Below are positions 37,677 to 46,092 of a stretch of DNA of 64,000 nucleotides, piece by piece. The stretch is from Arthrobacter zhaoxinii (GTDB taxonomy: Bacteria; Actinomycetota; Actinomycetes; Actinomycetales; Micrococcaceae). The DNA is taken from assembly GCF_024385505.1 (NCBI RefSeq), contig NZ_JANFLT010000005.1:434001-498000 (forward strand), in the 5' to 3' direction. Every line of letters starts with the position of its first letter. Position 1 is the stretch's first letter. The notes below the pieces were generated by a model that ran no database searches, was not told the origin of the DNA, and worked only from the letters and a program-made list of their open reading frames with translations. The translations under genes were made by a program, and so were the position numbers.

Positions 37677-39266
37677 TTACGCCTCGCGGATGTCGACCTG
37701 CCCCGGTTCCGCTCCTTCGGCCCCGAACACGAGCCAGCGGGTGGCGATCTTTTCGGTGAAGAACCGGTCGTGGCTGACCACAATGACGGCGCCGGGGAAA
37801 TGCAGGAGGGCGCGTTCCATTACCTGGGTGCTGGACATGTCCAGGTGGTTGGTGGGTTCGTCCAGCAGCAGGACGGGAGCGCCCGAGAGCAGGCACTGGG
37901 CCATCGCGACGCGGGCACGCTGCCCGCCGGAGAGATTGCCGATCTTGGAGGTCAGGTCCGCCTCGGAGAACTGGAACATGGTCAGGAACCGGTTCACGGA
38001 CTTTTTCGTGGCACTGAACGCCAGCGAACCCGGTAGCGAGTTCACCGCGTGGGTGACGGTGTCGGCGTCGTCGAGCTCCGTGAGCATTTGGTTGTAGGAC
38101 ACCATGGCGGGGCCCTTCGGCCAGGCGACGTCGCCGGCGTCGGGCTTCTCCTCGCCGGTGAGCACGCGCAGCAGCGTGGTCTTGCCGCTGCCGTTGGTGC
38201 CGGTCACGGCGATGCGGTCGCCCTTGTTCACCTCGAAGCTCAGGTCCTCAAAGAGCACCTTGTCGCCGTAGGACTTGGACACACCGCGGACTCGGCCCAG
38301 GACGTCCTTGACGTGAAGTCCGTCGTAGATTCCGGTGATGATTTCATCCACCGGACGCGGCGCCCGGGATTTCTTGATGCGGGCCAGCTGGGTGCTCAGC
38401 CGTCCGCCGGCCTTGGCTGCCTCGCGGCGGTCCGCGATGCCCTCGGCTTCGAAGGCCAGCAGCTCCGCCTCATGCACGAACTGCGCCTGGAGGTTCTTGA
38501 GCCGGAACTGTTTCTGCACCACGTACTCGGCAAAGTTGCCGGGGTATTCGTGCAGGTGGAAGTTCTCCACCTCCACGATGCGGGTGACGACGGCGTCCAG
38601 GAACTTCCGGTCGTGGGAAACGATGATGGCCGCTCCACGGAAGTCGCGGAACCAGCCCTCGAGCCATTCGACGCCGGCCACGTCCAGGAAGTTGGTGGGT
38701 TCGTCGAGCAACAGGACATCAGGCTGTTCCAGCAGGATTTTTGCCAGTGCCGCACGGTTCCGCCAGCCGCCGGAAAGCGCATCGATGGGGCAGATGCGGT
38801 GTGCGGCAGTGAATCCGAGCGTGGTGAGCACGGTATCGATGCGGCGCGGGTAGTCCCAGCCGTCCAACCGGTCCATGGTTTCGAACAGTTCCGACTGGCG
38901 GCGGATCAGCCGGTCCATTTCCTTGTCCGCGGGATTGGCGGCGATGGCTTCATCAATCCCGGCCAGCTCGGCCTCGACGTCCTTGATCTCCGTGAAGACG
39001 GCGTCCAGGATCTCGGCGATGCTGGCCTGTCCGTCCAGTTCCGAGAACTGGGAGAAGTAGCCGATCCTGACTCCGGGCTCCACGGTCACGGTGCCGGAAT
39101 CCGGCTGGACCTGGTCCAGGACCAGTTTCAGGAGGGTGGACTTGCCGGAGCCGTTCCTGCCGATCAGGCCGATCCGGTCCTTCGGCTCGAGCCGCAGGAA
39201 CGCTTCGCGCAGGACCTGCTTGTTCTCGAAGGAAGTGTTGACGTCCTGCAGCCGGATCAGGCTCAT
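37677..39266 (-). CDS. ABC-F family ATP-binding cassette protein
   Basis: 529-aa protein with two ABC domains and no membrane helices. The first has Walker A GRNGSGKST and LSGGWRNRAALA; the second has GTNGSGKTT and LSGGQRARVAMAQ. Both have DEPTN Walker B motifs. The charged linker (about 240-300) is the ribosome-contact region in ABC-F factors. It acts on ribosomes, not in transport. It is distinct from the ABC-F at the left edge. Confidence 0.92.
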   Translation of the reverse strand: MSLIRLQDVNTSFENKQVLREAFLRLEPKDRIGLIGRNGSGKSTLLKLVLDQVQPDSGTVTVEPGVRIGYFSQFSELDGQASIAEILDAVFTEIKDVEAELAGIDEAIAANPADKEMDRLIRRQSELFETMDRLDGWDYPRRIDTVLTTLGFTAAHRICPIDALSGGWRNRAALAKILLEQPDVLLLDEPTNFLDVAGVEWLEGWFRDFRGAAIIVSHDRKFLDAVVTRIVEVENFHLHEYPGNFAEYVVQKQFRLKNLQAQFVHEAELLAFEAEGIADRREAAKAGGRLSTQLARIKKSRAPRPVDEIITGIYDGLHVKDVLGRVRGVSKSYGDKVLFEDLSFEVNKGDRIAVTGTNGSGKTTLLRVLTGEEKPDAGDVAWPKGPAMVSYNQMLTELDDADTVTHAVNSLPGSLAFSATKKSVNRFLTMFQFSEADLTSKIGNLSGGQRARVAMAQCLLSGAPVLLLDEPTNHLDMSSTQVMERALLHFPGAVIVVSHDRFFTEKIATRWLVFGAEGAEPGQVDIREA

Positions 39267-39342
39267 GGTGTCCTCTCAAAGGGGTTGGGTTTTCTCGCCC
39301 CGCGGGACTTTCGACCATTCATCCTACCGCCGCAGCCCGGTG

Positions 39343-40314
39343 CTAGCCGACGTACGTGACGCGGGCATCCCCGAGGCCGACCGCCACGGGATGGACCACG
39401 GCGGGCCACTGCTCGGGCAGGCGGTAGCAGGCCCGGTGCACCACCGACCGGAGCCACATGCTGGCGGGGTCCTCCGCCAGCGAGGGGTGCCAGTAGAGCG
39501 CCTCGACCAAAGCGGCGGCACCGCTGTCCGCCAGTTCGAGGATCGCGATGTCTGCGCCGCGCTGCGACCGTGCGGCCAGCATCCGCGGCACCAGGGCCAC
39601 GAGGTCCGTGTCCTCCACCAGCGTGGGCAGGGCCAGGAAACCGGAAACCACCGCTGCTGTGTTCCGCTTCAGGCCGCGGTCGTCGAAGAGCCGGTCGGCG
39701 GGGGTCAGGATGCCGTCGCCGATGTAGCCCACAGCCTGGGGTACGGACGCCAGGTCCAGGAGGGTCAGGGATTCCCGGGCCAGGAGTTCGTTGCCGGTGC
39801 CGGTGACCGCCACGAATCCGTCGCGGAAAAGCTCCCGGTGGGTCCCCTGCATGCCGTAGCCCACGGGACCCACCAGGAGGTCCGTCCGCGTCAGTTCGGC
39901 CAGTTGCCCCGTAAAACCGGAATTCGGCACGAAGTCAACGGAAACTCCTGGCGCCTCCTCACGCAGAATGCGGCGCAGCGGCCCCACGATGAGGGCGGAG
40001 GCATAGTCCGACGCCGAAATCGTGAACCCCCGGGTGCTTGTCAGCGGCTCGAAACCGGACCGGATACGGATGGCGCGCCGGATCTGCAGCATCGCTTCGT
40101 CAACCACGGGAACAAGTGCCTGGGCGAAGGGGGTGAGCTCATAGTGGCGGCCGCTCCGAACCAGCAGCTCGTCGTCGAAATGCCGGCGGAGCTTCGCCAG
40201 CGCAGCGCTCGTGGCAGGCTGGCTCAGCTTCAGCCGTTCCGCGGTCCGGGTCACGTTGCGCACTTCGAGGAGCACCTGCAATAAAGGCAGCAGGTTCAGG
40301 TCCATGTTCTTCAT
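39343..40314 (-). CDS. LysR family transcriptional regulator
   Basis: 323-aa regulator. The N-terminal helix-turn-helix reads VTRTAERLKLSQPATSAALA (about 19-38) and is followed by the LysR linker and a periplasmic-binding-like effector domain. The N-terminus (NLLPLLQVLLEVRNVTRTAERL) resembles the NodD/LinR branch. No divergent neighbour is present (upstream genes run the same way), so the target is unclear. Confidence 0.88.
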   Translation of the reverse strand: MKNMDLNLLPLLQVLLEVRNVTRTAERLKLSQPATSAALAKLRRHFDDELLVRSGRHYELTPFAQALVPVVDEAMLQIRRAIRIRSGFEPLTSTRGFTISASDYASALIVGPLRRILREEAPGVSVDFVPNSGFTGQLAELTRTDLLVGPVGYGMQGTHRELFRDGFVAVTGTGNELLARESLTLLDLASVPQAVGYIGDGILTPADRLFDDRGLKRNTAAVVSGFLALPTLVEDTDLVALVPRMLAARSQRGADIAILELADSGAAALVEALYWHPSLAEDPASMWLRSVVHRACYRLPEQWPAVVHPVAVGLGDARVTYVG

Positions 40315-40368
40315 GCCGTTACAGTACCCAGCAGCACCCCGGCAGGCGGTTTATGGCCGGCCGCGGGC

Positions 40369-40641
40369 TTAGCCGCGCAGGGTGTAGGCGCCCTCGGGGC
40401 GGCGGTTGCGGTACGCGGAGGTGTCTACGTAGCTCCCCATGTTCCGGGGGCGGGTAACGGCGCGGCGGCCGAGCGAGACGTAGCTCCCGGCGGGACGCGG
40501 GGTTCCCTGCGGGCTGTCATAGCAGGTGGTGTACGTACCCCGGCGGCGGGTCCGGGCAGCCGGAGCCGCGGCGGTGTATTCGTTCGACGCGGCGCGTTCG
40601 GCAGTGTGGGTCGTAGTCGGTCGGTTCATCAGGGTGGTCAT
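40369..40641 (-). CDS. Small Gly-x-Tyr repeat protein of unknown function
   Basis: 90-aa basic protein without a recognised domain. A short motif recurs four times: GTYT at 35, GSYV at 52, GSYV at 69 and GAYT at 84, spaced 17, 17 and 15 residues. It is rich in Arg, Thr and Ala, with no signal peptide and no membrane helix. It follows fur on the same strand, 129 nt downstream, and might be co-transcribed with it. Confidence 0.68.
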   Translation of the reverse strand: MTTLMNRPTTTHTAERAASNEYTAAAPAARTRRRGTYTTCYDSPQGTPRPAGSYVSLGRRAVTRPRNMGSYVDTSAYRNRRPEGAYTLRG

Positions 40642-40770
40642 GGTGTCTCCTCAGTTGACGCTAGCGGGGTGAGACTCGGGCCACCGCGGCGACGGATTCC
40701 GGGCAGCGTTAAGCCCGGTAGTGTGTCGCCGTTGAATAGTGCCCGCCCTTAGTAGTGGCGGTAATGCGCC

Positions 40771-41223
40771 TTAGCGGGCGGAGGTCTCCGCCTGCTGTGC
40801 GCAGGTGCTGCAGATGCCGCTGAAGGTTACTTCGGCAGCCAGTACGGTAAAACCGGAATCGTCGGCCGGGGTCAGGCAGGGCGCCTGGCCAATCACGCAG
40901 TCGACGTCCTTGATGGCTCCGCAGCGGATGCAGACCAAATGGTGGTGGTTGTCCCCCACCCTGGATTCGTACAGTGCAGGCGAACCGGCGGGTTCAATCC
41001 GCCGTGCCAGTCCGGCCTCGGTGAAGGCGGACAGGATGCCGTAGACGGCCTGGGCGGAAATACCCGGCAACTCCGATCGAACGGAAACCAGAACGGTGTC
41101 TGCGCTGGAGTGCGGTGCCTGCTGCAGCGCTGCCAGGACGGCAACGCGTTGTGACGTGGACTTCAGCCCCGCGGACCGGATATTCCCGGCCAGGGTTTGT
41201 GCTGTGTCCGCCGCTTCCTGCAT
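40771..41223 (-). CDS. Fur family metal-responsive repressor
   Basis: 150-aa Fur protein. The N-terminal winged helix (LKSTSQRVAVLAAL, ISAQAVYGILSAF) is followed by a dimerisation domain with HHHLVCIRCG and a CSTC structural zinc pair near the end. The ATG at 41223 is chosen; the frame to 41568 lies over the divergent gene. The branch resembles actinobacterial FurA, but no catalase gene is nearby, so Fur, FurA or Zur cannot be decided. A dyad lies just upstream at 41239. Confidence 0.86.
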   Translation of the reverse strand: MQEAADTAQTLAGNIRSAGLKSTSQRVAVLAALQQAPHSSADTVLVSVRSELPGISAQAVYGILSAFTEAGLARRIEPAGSPALYESRVGDNHHHLVCIRCGAIKDVDCVIGQAPCLTPADDSGFTVLAAEVTFSGICSTCAQQAETSAR

Positions 41224-41238
41224 AACAAAAACCCTATC

Positions 41239-41265
41239 AGTTGTTTTGATTGGCTCAAGACAACT
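41239..41265. promoter_or_regulatory. Candidate Fur operator
   Basis: Inverted repeat with arms AGTTGTTTT (41239) and AAGACAACT (41257), matching at 8 of 9 pairs around a 9-nt spacer. It sits 16-42 nt upstream of the fur start, between the divergent fur and YqeY genes. Autoregulation is inferred from position. Confidence 0.5.
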
Positions 41266-41371
41266 AGCGGCCTTTTGCGCTGTGATTCCGGACGCTGTGA
41301 CCGTTGCCGCAGGAGACGCCCGGGTAGGGGACGATAGAGGGAAGTGACGAAGAACCAACAGAAGGAACACC

Positions 41372-41836
41372 ATGGGCACTTTGAAAGAACAGCTGCAGGC
41401 GGACATGAAAACCCACATGAAGTCGGGCAACCGGACGGCCCTGACCACCGTGCGCAACGTCCTGGGTGAAATCACCACCCGGGAAAAGTCAGGCAAGACC
41501 CCGGTGGAGCTCGATGACCTCCAGATTGTGTCCCTGCTGCAGAAGGAAGCCGCGAAGCGCCGCGACACGGCCCGGATCTACACGGAGGCCGGCGAGGCTG
41601 ACCGCGCTGCCTCAGAGATTGCCGAAGCGGAGATTATCGAGGCCTACCTGCCCGCTCCCCTGACCCGGGCCGACGTCGAAGCCATTGTGGACGAAGCCAT
41701 CGCGGCACTGCGCGCGGGCGGCGAAGAACCCTCGATGCGCCAGATGGGTTCCGTGATGAAGCCGGTTACCGCCAAGGTGGCAGGGCGGTTTGACGGCAAG
41801 GCAGTGAGCGAGATTGTCCGGTCCCGTCTGGCCTGA
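41372..41836 (+). CDS. GatB/YqeY domain-containing protein
   Basis: 154-aa YqeY-family protein, seen in LKEQLQADMKTHMKSGN, TTVRNVLGEI, EIIEAYLPAPLT and QMGSVMKPV. It equals the tail domain of GatB of the tRNA-dependent amidotransferase but stands alone. Its own role is unclear; a tRNA-binding helper is possible. An AGAAGGAA ribosome-binding site precedes it. Confidence 0.93.
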   Translation: MGTLKEQLQADMKTHMKSGNRTALTTVRNVLGEITTREKSGKTPVELDDLQIVSLLQKEAAKRRDTARIYTEAGEADRAASEIAEAEIIEAYLPAPLTRADVEAIVDEAIAALRAGGEEPSMRQMGSVMKPVTAKVAGRFDGKAVSEIVRSRLA

Positions 41837-41870
41837 CCGCAGCGCGATCCCCCGCTGTTACTCTGGTTGC

Positions 41871-41884
41871 TGAACGCTCATTCC
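41871..41884. promoter_or_regulatory. Candidate TetR operator upstream of the 41905 regulator
   Basis: TGAACGCTCATTCC contains a GAAnG / CnTTC dyad with a 2-nt centre, 21 nt before the GTG start of the TetR gene. It shares TGAACG with the site ahead of the acyl-CoA dehydrogenase gene at 46053 (minus strand). Confidence 0.4.
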
Positions 41885-41904
41885 GCTCACCAACGGAGGT
41901 ACAG

Positions 41905-42486
41905 GTGCCCGCAACCGGCACGGGCCAGCGCCTGCTGGATTCCGCTACGGAAGCCTTCGCAGCAAAAGGTTTCCACGGCACCACCACCAGGGACATTGCG
42001 ACGGCGGCGGGGGTCACCCCCGGCGCCGTCTATGTGCACCACCGCTCGAAGGAAGAGCTGCTGTACAGCATCTCCCGGGTCGGTCATGAGCGCACGCTGG
42101 ACCTGGTGCGCACCGGGGTGGCCTCCAGCACCGATCCGGTGCAGCAGATCCGCACCATGGTGCGCGACTTTGTGGAATGGCAGGCGGCCAACCGCACCAA
42201 GTCCAGCGTGGTGAATTTCGAGCTCGCGGCCCTCACGGAGGATCACCGGGCCGAGGTCCTGGAAATCCGGCGGTCCGTGGACGCCGAGTTCCGCGCCGTC
42301 GTCGACCGCGGGCGCCGGCAGGGACTGTTCGACGTCGAGGACACGGGCCTTGCGGTCCTGGCCCTGCTCTCGCTCTGCGTGGACGTGGCCCGCTGGTACC
42401 GGGGGGACGGACGGCAGACGGCCGCCGGCATCGGCGAACACCACAGCCGGCTGGCGCTGCGGATGCTGGGCGCCGCGTCGTCGTAA
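41905..42486 (+). CDS. TetR/AcrR family regulator
   Basis: 193-aa regulator, GTG start with an ACGGAGG ribosome-binding site 6 nt upstream. The helix-turn-helix reads TTTRDIATAAGVTPGAVYVHH (about 26-46) and the helical C-terminal domain resembles acyl-CoA or fatty-acid responsive TetR proteins. The ligand is unknown. It could regulate itself and the acyl-CoA dehydrogenase at 44801, whose promoter has a related site. Confidence 0.85.
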   Translation: MPATGTGQRLLDSATEAFAAKGFHGTTTRDIATAAGVTPGAVYVHHRSKEELLYSISRVGHERTLDLVRTGVASSTDPVQQIRTMVRDFVEWQAANRTKSSVVNFELAALTEDHRAEVLEIRRSVDAEFRAVVDRGRRQGLFDVEDTGLAVLALLSLCVDVARWYRGDGRQTAAGIGEHHSRLALRMLGAASS

Positions 42487-42574
42487 CCGGCCGGCAATAC
42501 CTCCGGGAGCCTGTTGTCCGCTCCGGAGCGCGCGGCATACTGGAAGCCGGATCCTCTGGAAATCGAGGTGCAGC

Positions 42575-43396
42575 ATGGCGGAACTTACGACGCTGGTCTC
42601 CGGGATCGGCATGGGCGAATCAGCCCGGTGGCATGCCGGCGAGTTCTGGTTCGCGGACTGGACGGCCGGAACCATTTCAGCGCTGGATTCCTCCGGCAAT
42701 GTGCGGCGGGTGACGGCGGTTCCGTCATTTCCGATCAGCTTTGACTGGCTGCCGGACGGCCGGATGGCGGTGGTCTCCGGAACGGACGGAACGGTCCTGC
42801 TGGAAGTACCCAATGCCGGCCTGGTACCCCATGCGGACCTGGCCGGACTGTCGGATTATCCGTGGAACGAGATCGCCGTGCACCCCTCCGGCGGCATTTA
42901 CGTCAACGGCATAGGCTACGACTATTCCGCCGACCCGCAGGCCAGCGGGGTGATCGCACTTATCCGCCCGGACGGGTCCGTGGAACAGGTGGCGGACGGC
43001 CTTGCGTTCCCCAACGGCATGCTGGTCTCCGACGACGGCGGCACACTGGTGGTGGCCGAGTCCAATGCCGGCTGCCTCACGTCCTTCGCAATCAACGACG
43101 ACGGCGGCCTCACCCCCGCCGGGGAATGGGCCGCGGTCTCCGGCAGCGCACCTGACGGCATCTGCTGGGACGGCACCGGCGGCATCTGGTTCGCAGAGGT
43201 GCCGGGGGAACGCTGCGTCCGCGTCCGTGAGGGCGGAACGGTCGTGGAGACGGTGCAGCTGGACCAGGGGTGCTTCTCCTGTGCCACCGGCGGCGTTGAC
43301 GGCGGACTGCTGTTTATGATGACTGCCCGGTGGCCGGAAGTGATGGATCCCGCAGCCCCCGGCAGCGGCCGGGTGCTGGGGTTGCGGGTCCGCTAG
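42575..43396 (+). CDS. SMP-30/gluconolactonase family protein
   Basis: 273-aa six-bladed beta-propeller protein. GMGESARWHAGEFWFADW holds the conserved Glu of the first blade, and NGIGYDY, LAFPNGMLVSDDG and SAPDGICWDGTGG hold metal-binding Asn and Asp residues. The family hydrolyses sugar lactones such as gluconolactone. The ATG at 42575 has GAGG upstream. An alditol oxidase follows, which is a plausible metabolic neighbour because oxidised sugars often form lactones. Confidence 0.85.
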   Translation: MAELTTLVSGIGMGESARWHAGEFWFADWTAGTISALDSSGNVRRVTAVPSFPISFDWLPDGRMAVVSGTDGTVLLEVPNAGLVPHADLAGLSDYPWNEIAVHPSGGIYVNGIGYDYSADPQASGVIALIRPDGSVEQVADGLAFPNGMLVSDDGGTLVVAESNAGCLTSFAINDDGGLTPAGEWAAVSGSAPDGICWDGTGGIWFAEVPGERCVRVREGGTVVETVQLDQGCFSCATGGVDGGLLFMMTARWPEVMDPAAPGSGRVLGLRVR

Positions 43397-43535
43397 GCAC
43401 TGCCCGCCCCTCAGTACTACGGCTCCGCTCCCGCGGGTCAATGCACGAAAACCCGCCGCAGCCTACTATCGTCTGCTCCAGGGGTTAGGAGCCGTACGCC
43501 GGCAACCGCCATCACATCATTCGAAGGACGGCTGC

Positions 43536-44804
43536 GTGCTAGAGGAATACAACTGGGCGGGAAACCTGCGTTACTCCCCCGAAGAGATCACCCAACCCGC
43601 CAGCATTGACGAAGTGCGCGAAACCGTCGCGGCGGCTGCCGCGGTCCGCACCCTCGGCACCCGGCACTCGTTCAACGGCATTGCCGACACCCCCGGCGTC
43701 CTCGTGAACCTGGAAAAGCTCGGCGGCCCGATGGTGCTGGATGCAGACGCCCGCACCGTAACAGTGAACGCAGGCACCCGATACGGGGAGGTCGCCGGCT
43801 TCCTCGTGGAGCACGGCTTCGCGCTGCACAACATGGCCTCTCTGCCGCACATTTCCGTGGGCGGGGCCGTTGCCACTGCCACTCACGGTTCCGGCACGGG
43901 CAACCTGGCGCAAGCCGTCGCGGCCCTGGAACTGGTCACGGCAGACGGCGGCCTGCTCCGGGTCGACCGCAGCAGTCCCGACTTCAGCGGCATGGTGGTG
44001 CCCCTGGGCGCCCTGGGAGTGGTCACCCGGATTACGCTGGACATCGAACCGGCGTACGAGGTCCGCCAGGATGTCTTCACGGACCTGCCGTGGGCGGCTG
44101 TGGAGGAGCACTTCGACACCATCACCACTGCCGCATACAGCGTGAGTATCTTCGGGAACCTCACCGGCGCCGCCGCCTCGCAGGTGTGGCTCAAGAGCCG
44201 GATGGACAGGGAGCAGCCCTATGCCGGCAGGCAGGACTTCTTCGGTGCAGCTGCCTCCGACGTCCCCCGGAACCCGGTGCCGGGCATGAGTCCGGTGAAT
44301 TGCACCGGGCAGCTGGGTGTTCCGGGATCCTGGTCCGACCGGCTCTCCCATTTCCGCCTCGGCTTTATGCCCAGCAACGGAGATGAGCTGCAGAGCGAAT
44401 ACCTGGTGGACCGGGCGTCCGCGGTCGAGGCACTCCGGGCACTGCGTGCCATGTCCGGACGGATAGCGCCCCTGCTGCTGGTGGCTGAAATCCGGACCGT
44501 GGCCGCGGACGATTTATGGCTGAGCACCAGTTACGGCCGGGATACGGTGGCCTTCCACTTCACCTGGAAACCCCGGCAGGACGCCGTCGAAGCCCTCCTG
44601 CCGGAGCTGGAAGCCGCTCTGGCCCCCTCCCGGGCCCGCCCGCATTGGGGGAAGTTGTTCACTCTGGAGCACGCGCAGCTCCTGCAGCTGTACCCCCGGC
44701 TCGGCGATTTCCAGCAGCTGGCCCGCCGGCTGGATCCGGAGCGCAAGTTCGTGAACCCGTTCCTCGCCCGGAAAGTCCTGCCGGCAGGCCTCCTCGCCGG
44801 CTAG
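43536..44804 (+). CDS. aldO: FAD-dependent alditol oxidase
   Basis: 422-aa VAO-family flavoprotein. The N-terminus NWAGNLRYSPEEI, LGTRHSFNGIADT, the NMASLPHISVGGAVATATHGSG block with the FAD-linking His, and RPHWGKLFT near the end match Streptomyces AldO closely, as does the length (418 aa there). AldO oxidises xylitol and sorbitol at C1 to the aldose with H2O2 as by-product. GTG start with AAGGA 9 nt upstream. The stop overlaps that of the convergent acyl-CoA dehydrogenase by 3 nt. Confidence 0.93.
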   Translation: MLEEYNWAGNLRYSPEEITQPASIDEVRETVAAAAAVRTLGTRHSFNGIADTPGVLVNLEKLGGPMVLDADARTVTVNAGTRYGEVAGFLVEHGFALHNMASLPHISVGGAVATATHGSGTGNLAQAVAALELVTADGGLLRVDRSSPDFSGMVVPLGALGVVTRITLDIEPAYEVRQDVFTDLPWAAVEEHFDTITTAAYSVSIFGNLTGAAASQVWLKSRMDREQPYAGRQDFFGAAASDVPRNPVPGMSPVNCTGQLGVPGSWSDRLSHFRLGFMPSNGDELQSEYLVDRASAVEALRALRAMSGRIAPLLLVAEIRTVAADDLWLSTSYGRDTVAFHFTWKPRQDAVEALLPELEAALAPSRARPHWGKLFTLEHAQLLQLYPRLGDFQQLARRLDPERKFVNPFLARKVLPAGLLAG

Positions 44805-46030
44805 GCGAACGCCGACAGGCCGGTGATGTGCCGGCCCAGGATCAGCGACTGCATGGAATCGGTGCCCTCGTAGGTGAACACCACCTCCATGTCGGTCAGG
44901 TGCCGGGCCACGTGGTTTTCCAGCAGCAGGCCGTTGCCGCCCATGATGTCGCGTGCCTCCGAGCAGATCCAGCGGCCCTGCCGGGCGGCGAACATCTTGG
45001 CCATGGACGCCATCGGGCCGGTCATCTTGCCTTCGTCGCCGAGTTCGTTGAGCCGGAAGCAGGTCAGCTTGATCGCGGTCAGCTGCGCAAGCATATTGGC
45101 AAGCTTGTTCTGCACCAGCTGGAACCCGGCAATGGGCCGGCCGAACTGCACCCGGTCCTTGGCATAGGCGACGGCAATCTCATAGGCGGCCACCGCGTGA
45201 CCCAGTGCCTCCCACGCGACTCCCCCGCGGGTCGCCGCCAGCACCTTGTTGACATCCTTGAAGGAGTTGCAGTTCTCCAGCCGGTTCGCCGCGGGGATGC
45301 GCAGGTCCTCAATGAGGATGTCCGGCTGCAGCACGGCCCGCTTGCCGATCTTTCCGGTAATCACATCCGCGCGGTAGCCGGCGGGGTGGTTGCCGTCCGC
45401 ATCCTTTTCCATCACGAACGCCTTCACGGCGCCGTCGGCTTCGTCGCGGGCGTAGATGATGACGACGTCGGCAAAGCTCGCGTTGCCGATCCACCGCTTG
45501 CTGCCGTTCAGGATGTAGGAATCGCCGTCGCGCCGGGCGCTGGTTTCCAGGGAGACCGAGTCGGATCCGTGCCCCGGCTCGGTCAGGGCAAAGGCCCCGA
45601 TCTTCTCGAACCGCGCCATGGCGGGCAGCCAGCGCTTCTTCTGTTCCTCGCTGCCGAGCATGTCTATGCTGCCCATGGCCAGGCCGGAGTGGACGCCGAA
45701 GAAGGTGTTGATGGAGCCGTCGCCCCGGGCAAGCTCGGCGGCCGCCGTGGAGGCGGCGATCCGGCTCAGCCCCGGGCAGCCGTGGCCGGAGATGGTGCCG
45801 CCGGCAATGTTCAGCGCGGCGAGCTTGGGGACCAGTTCGAACGGGAACTCGGCCCGTTCCCAGTAGTCGTTGATGACCGGCAGCAGATCATTGTCCACGA
45901 ATGCGCGGACCCGGTCCCGGACGTCGCGGGCCTGGTCATCGAGCAGCTCATCTAGGAGGTACAGGTCGGCGTCGATGCCGTCCAAAGCGGTGGGGTCGAA
46001 GGCGGCACGCGCGGACTGTGTGACGGTCAT
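44801..46030 (-). CDS. Acyl-CoA dehydrogenase (glutaryl-CoA dehydrogenase-like)
   Basis: 409-aa flavoprotein with the ACAD N, middle and C domains. FALTEPGHGSDS and WIGNASFADV line the FAD pocket, and VVFTYEGTDSMQSLILGR contains the catalytic Glu in the YEGT motif seen in glutaryl-CoA dehydrogenases. The ATG at 46030 has AGGAG 7 nt upstream and is preferred over 46096. It lies downstream of mftG on the same strand but has its own operator-like dyad at 46053, so it may be a separate unit. Substrate unknown. Confidence 0.88.
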   Translation of the reverse strand: MTVTQSARAAFDPTALDGIDADLYLLDELLDDQARDVRDRVRAFVDNDLLPVINDYWERAEFPFELVPKLAALNIAGGTISGHGCPGLSRIAASTAAAELARGDGSINTFFGVHSGLAMGSIDMLGSEEQKKRWLPAMARFEKIGAFALTEPGHGSDSVSLETSARRDGDSYILNGSKRWIGNASFADVVIIYARDEADGAVKAFVMEKDADGNHPAGYRADVITGKIGKRAVLQPDILIEDLRIPAANRLENCNSFKDVNKVLAATRGGVAWEALGHAVAAYEIAVAYAKDRVQFGRPIAGFQLVQNKLANMLAQLTAIKLTCFRLNELGDEGKMTGPMASMAKMFAARQGRWICSEARDIMGGNGLLLENHVARHLTDMEVVFTYEGTDSMQSLILGRHITGLSAFA

Positions 46031-46052
46031 GGGAGGCTCCTGGGGTTCAATA

Positions 46053-46070
46053 ACTAATCGTTCAGTTAGT
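46053..46070. promoter_or_regulatory. Operator-like dyad of the acyl-CoA dehydrogenase gene
   Basis: ACTAA (46053-46057) and TTAGT (46066-46070) form a dyad with an 8-nt centre, 23 nt upstream of the start. Dyads of this ACTAA/TTAGT type are common TetR-family sites ahead of acyl-CoA dehydrogenase genes. On the minus strand it contains TGAACG, as does the site at 41871. Confidence 0.55.
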
Positions 46071-46092
46071 ATGACCGGCATCACACCCGTGG

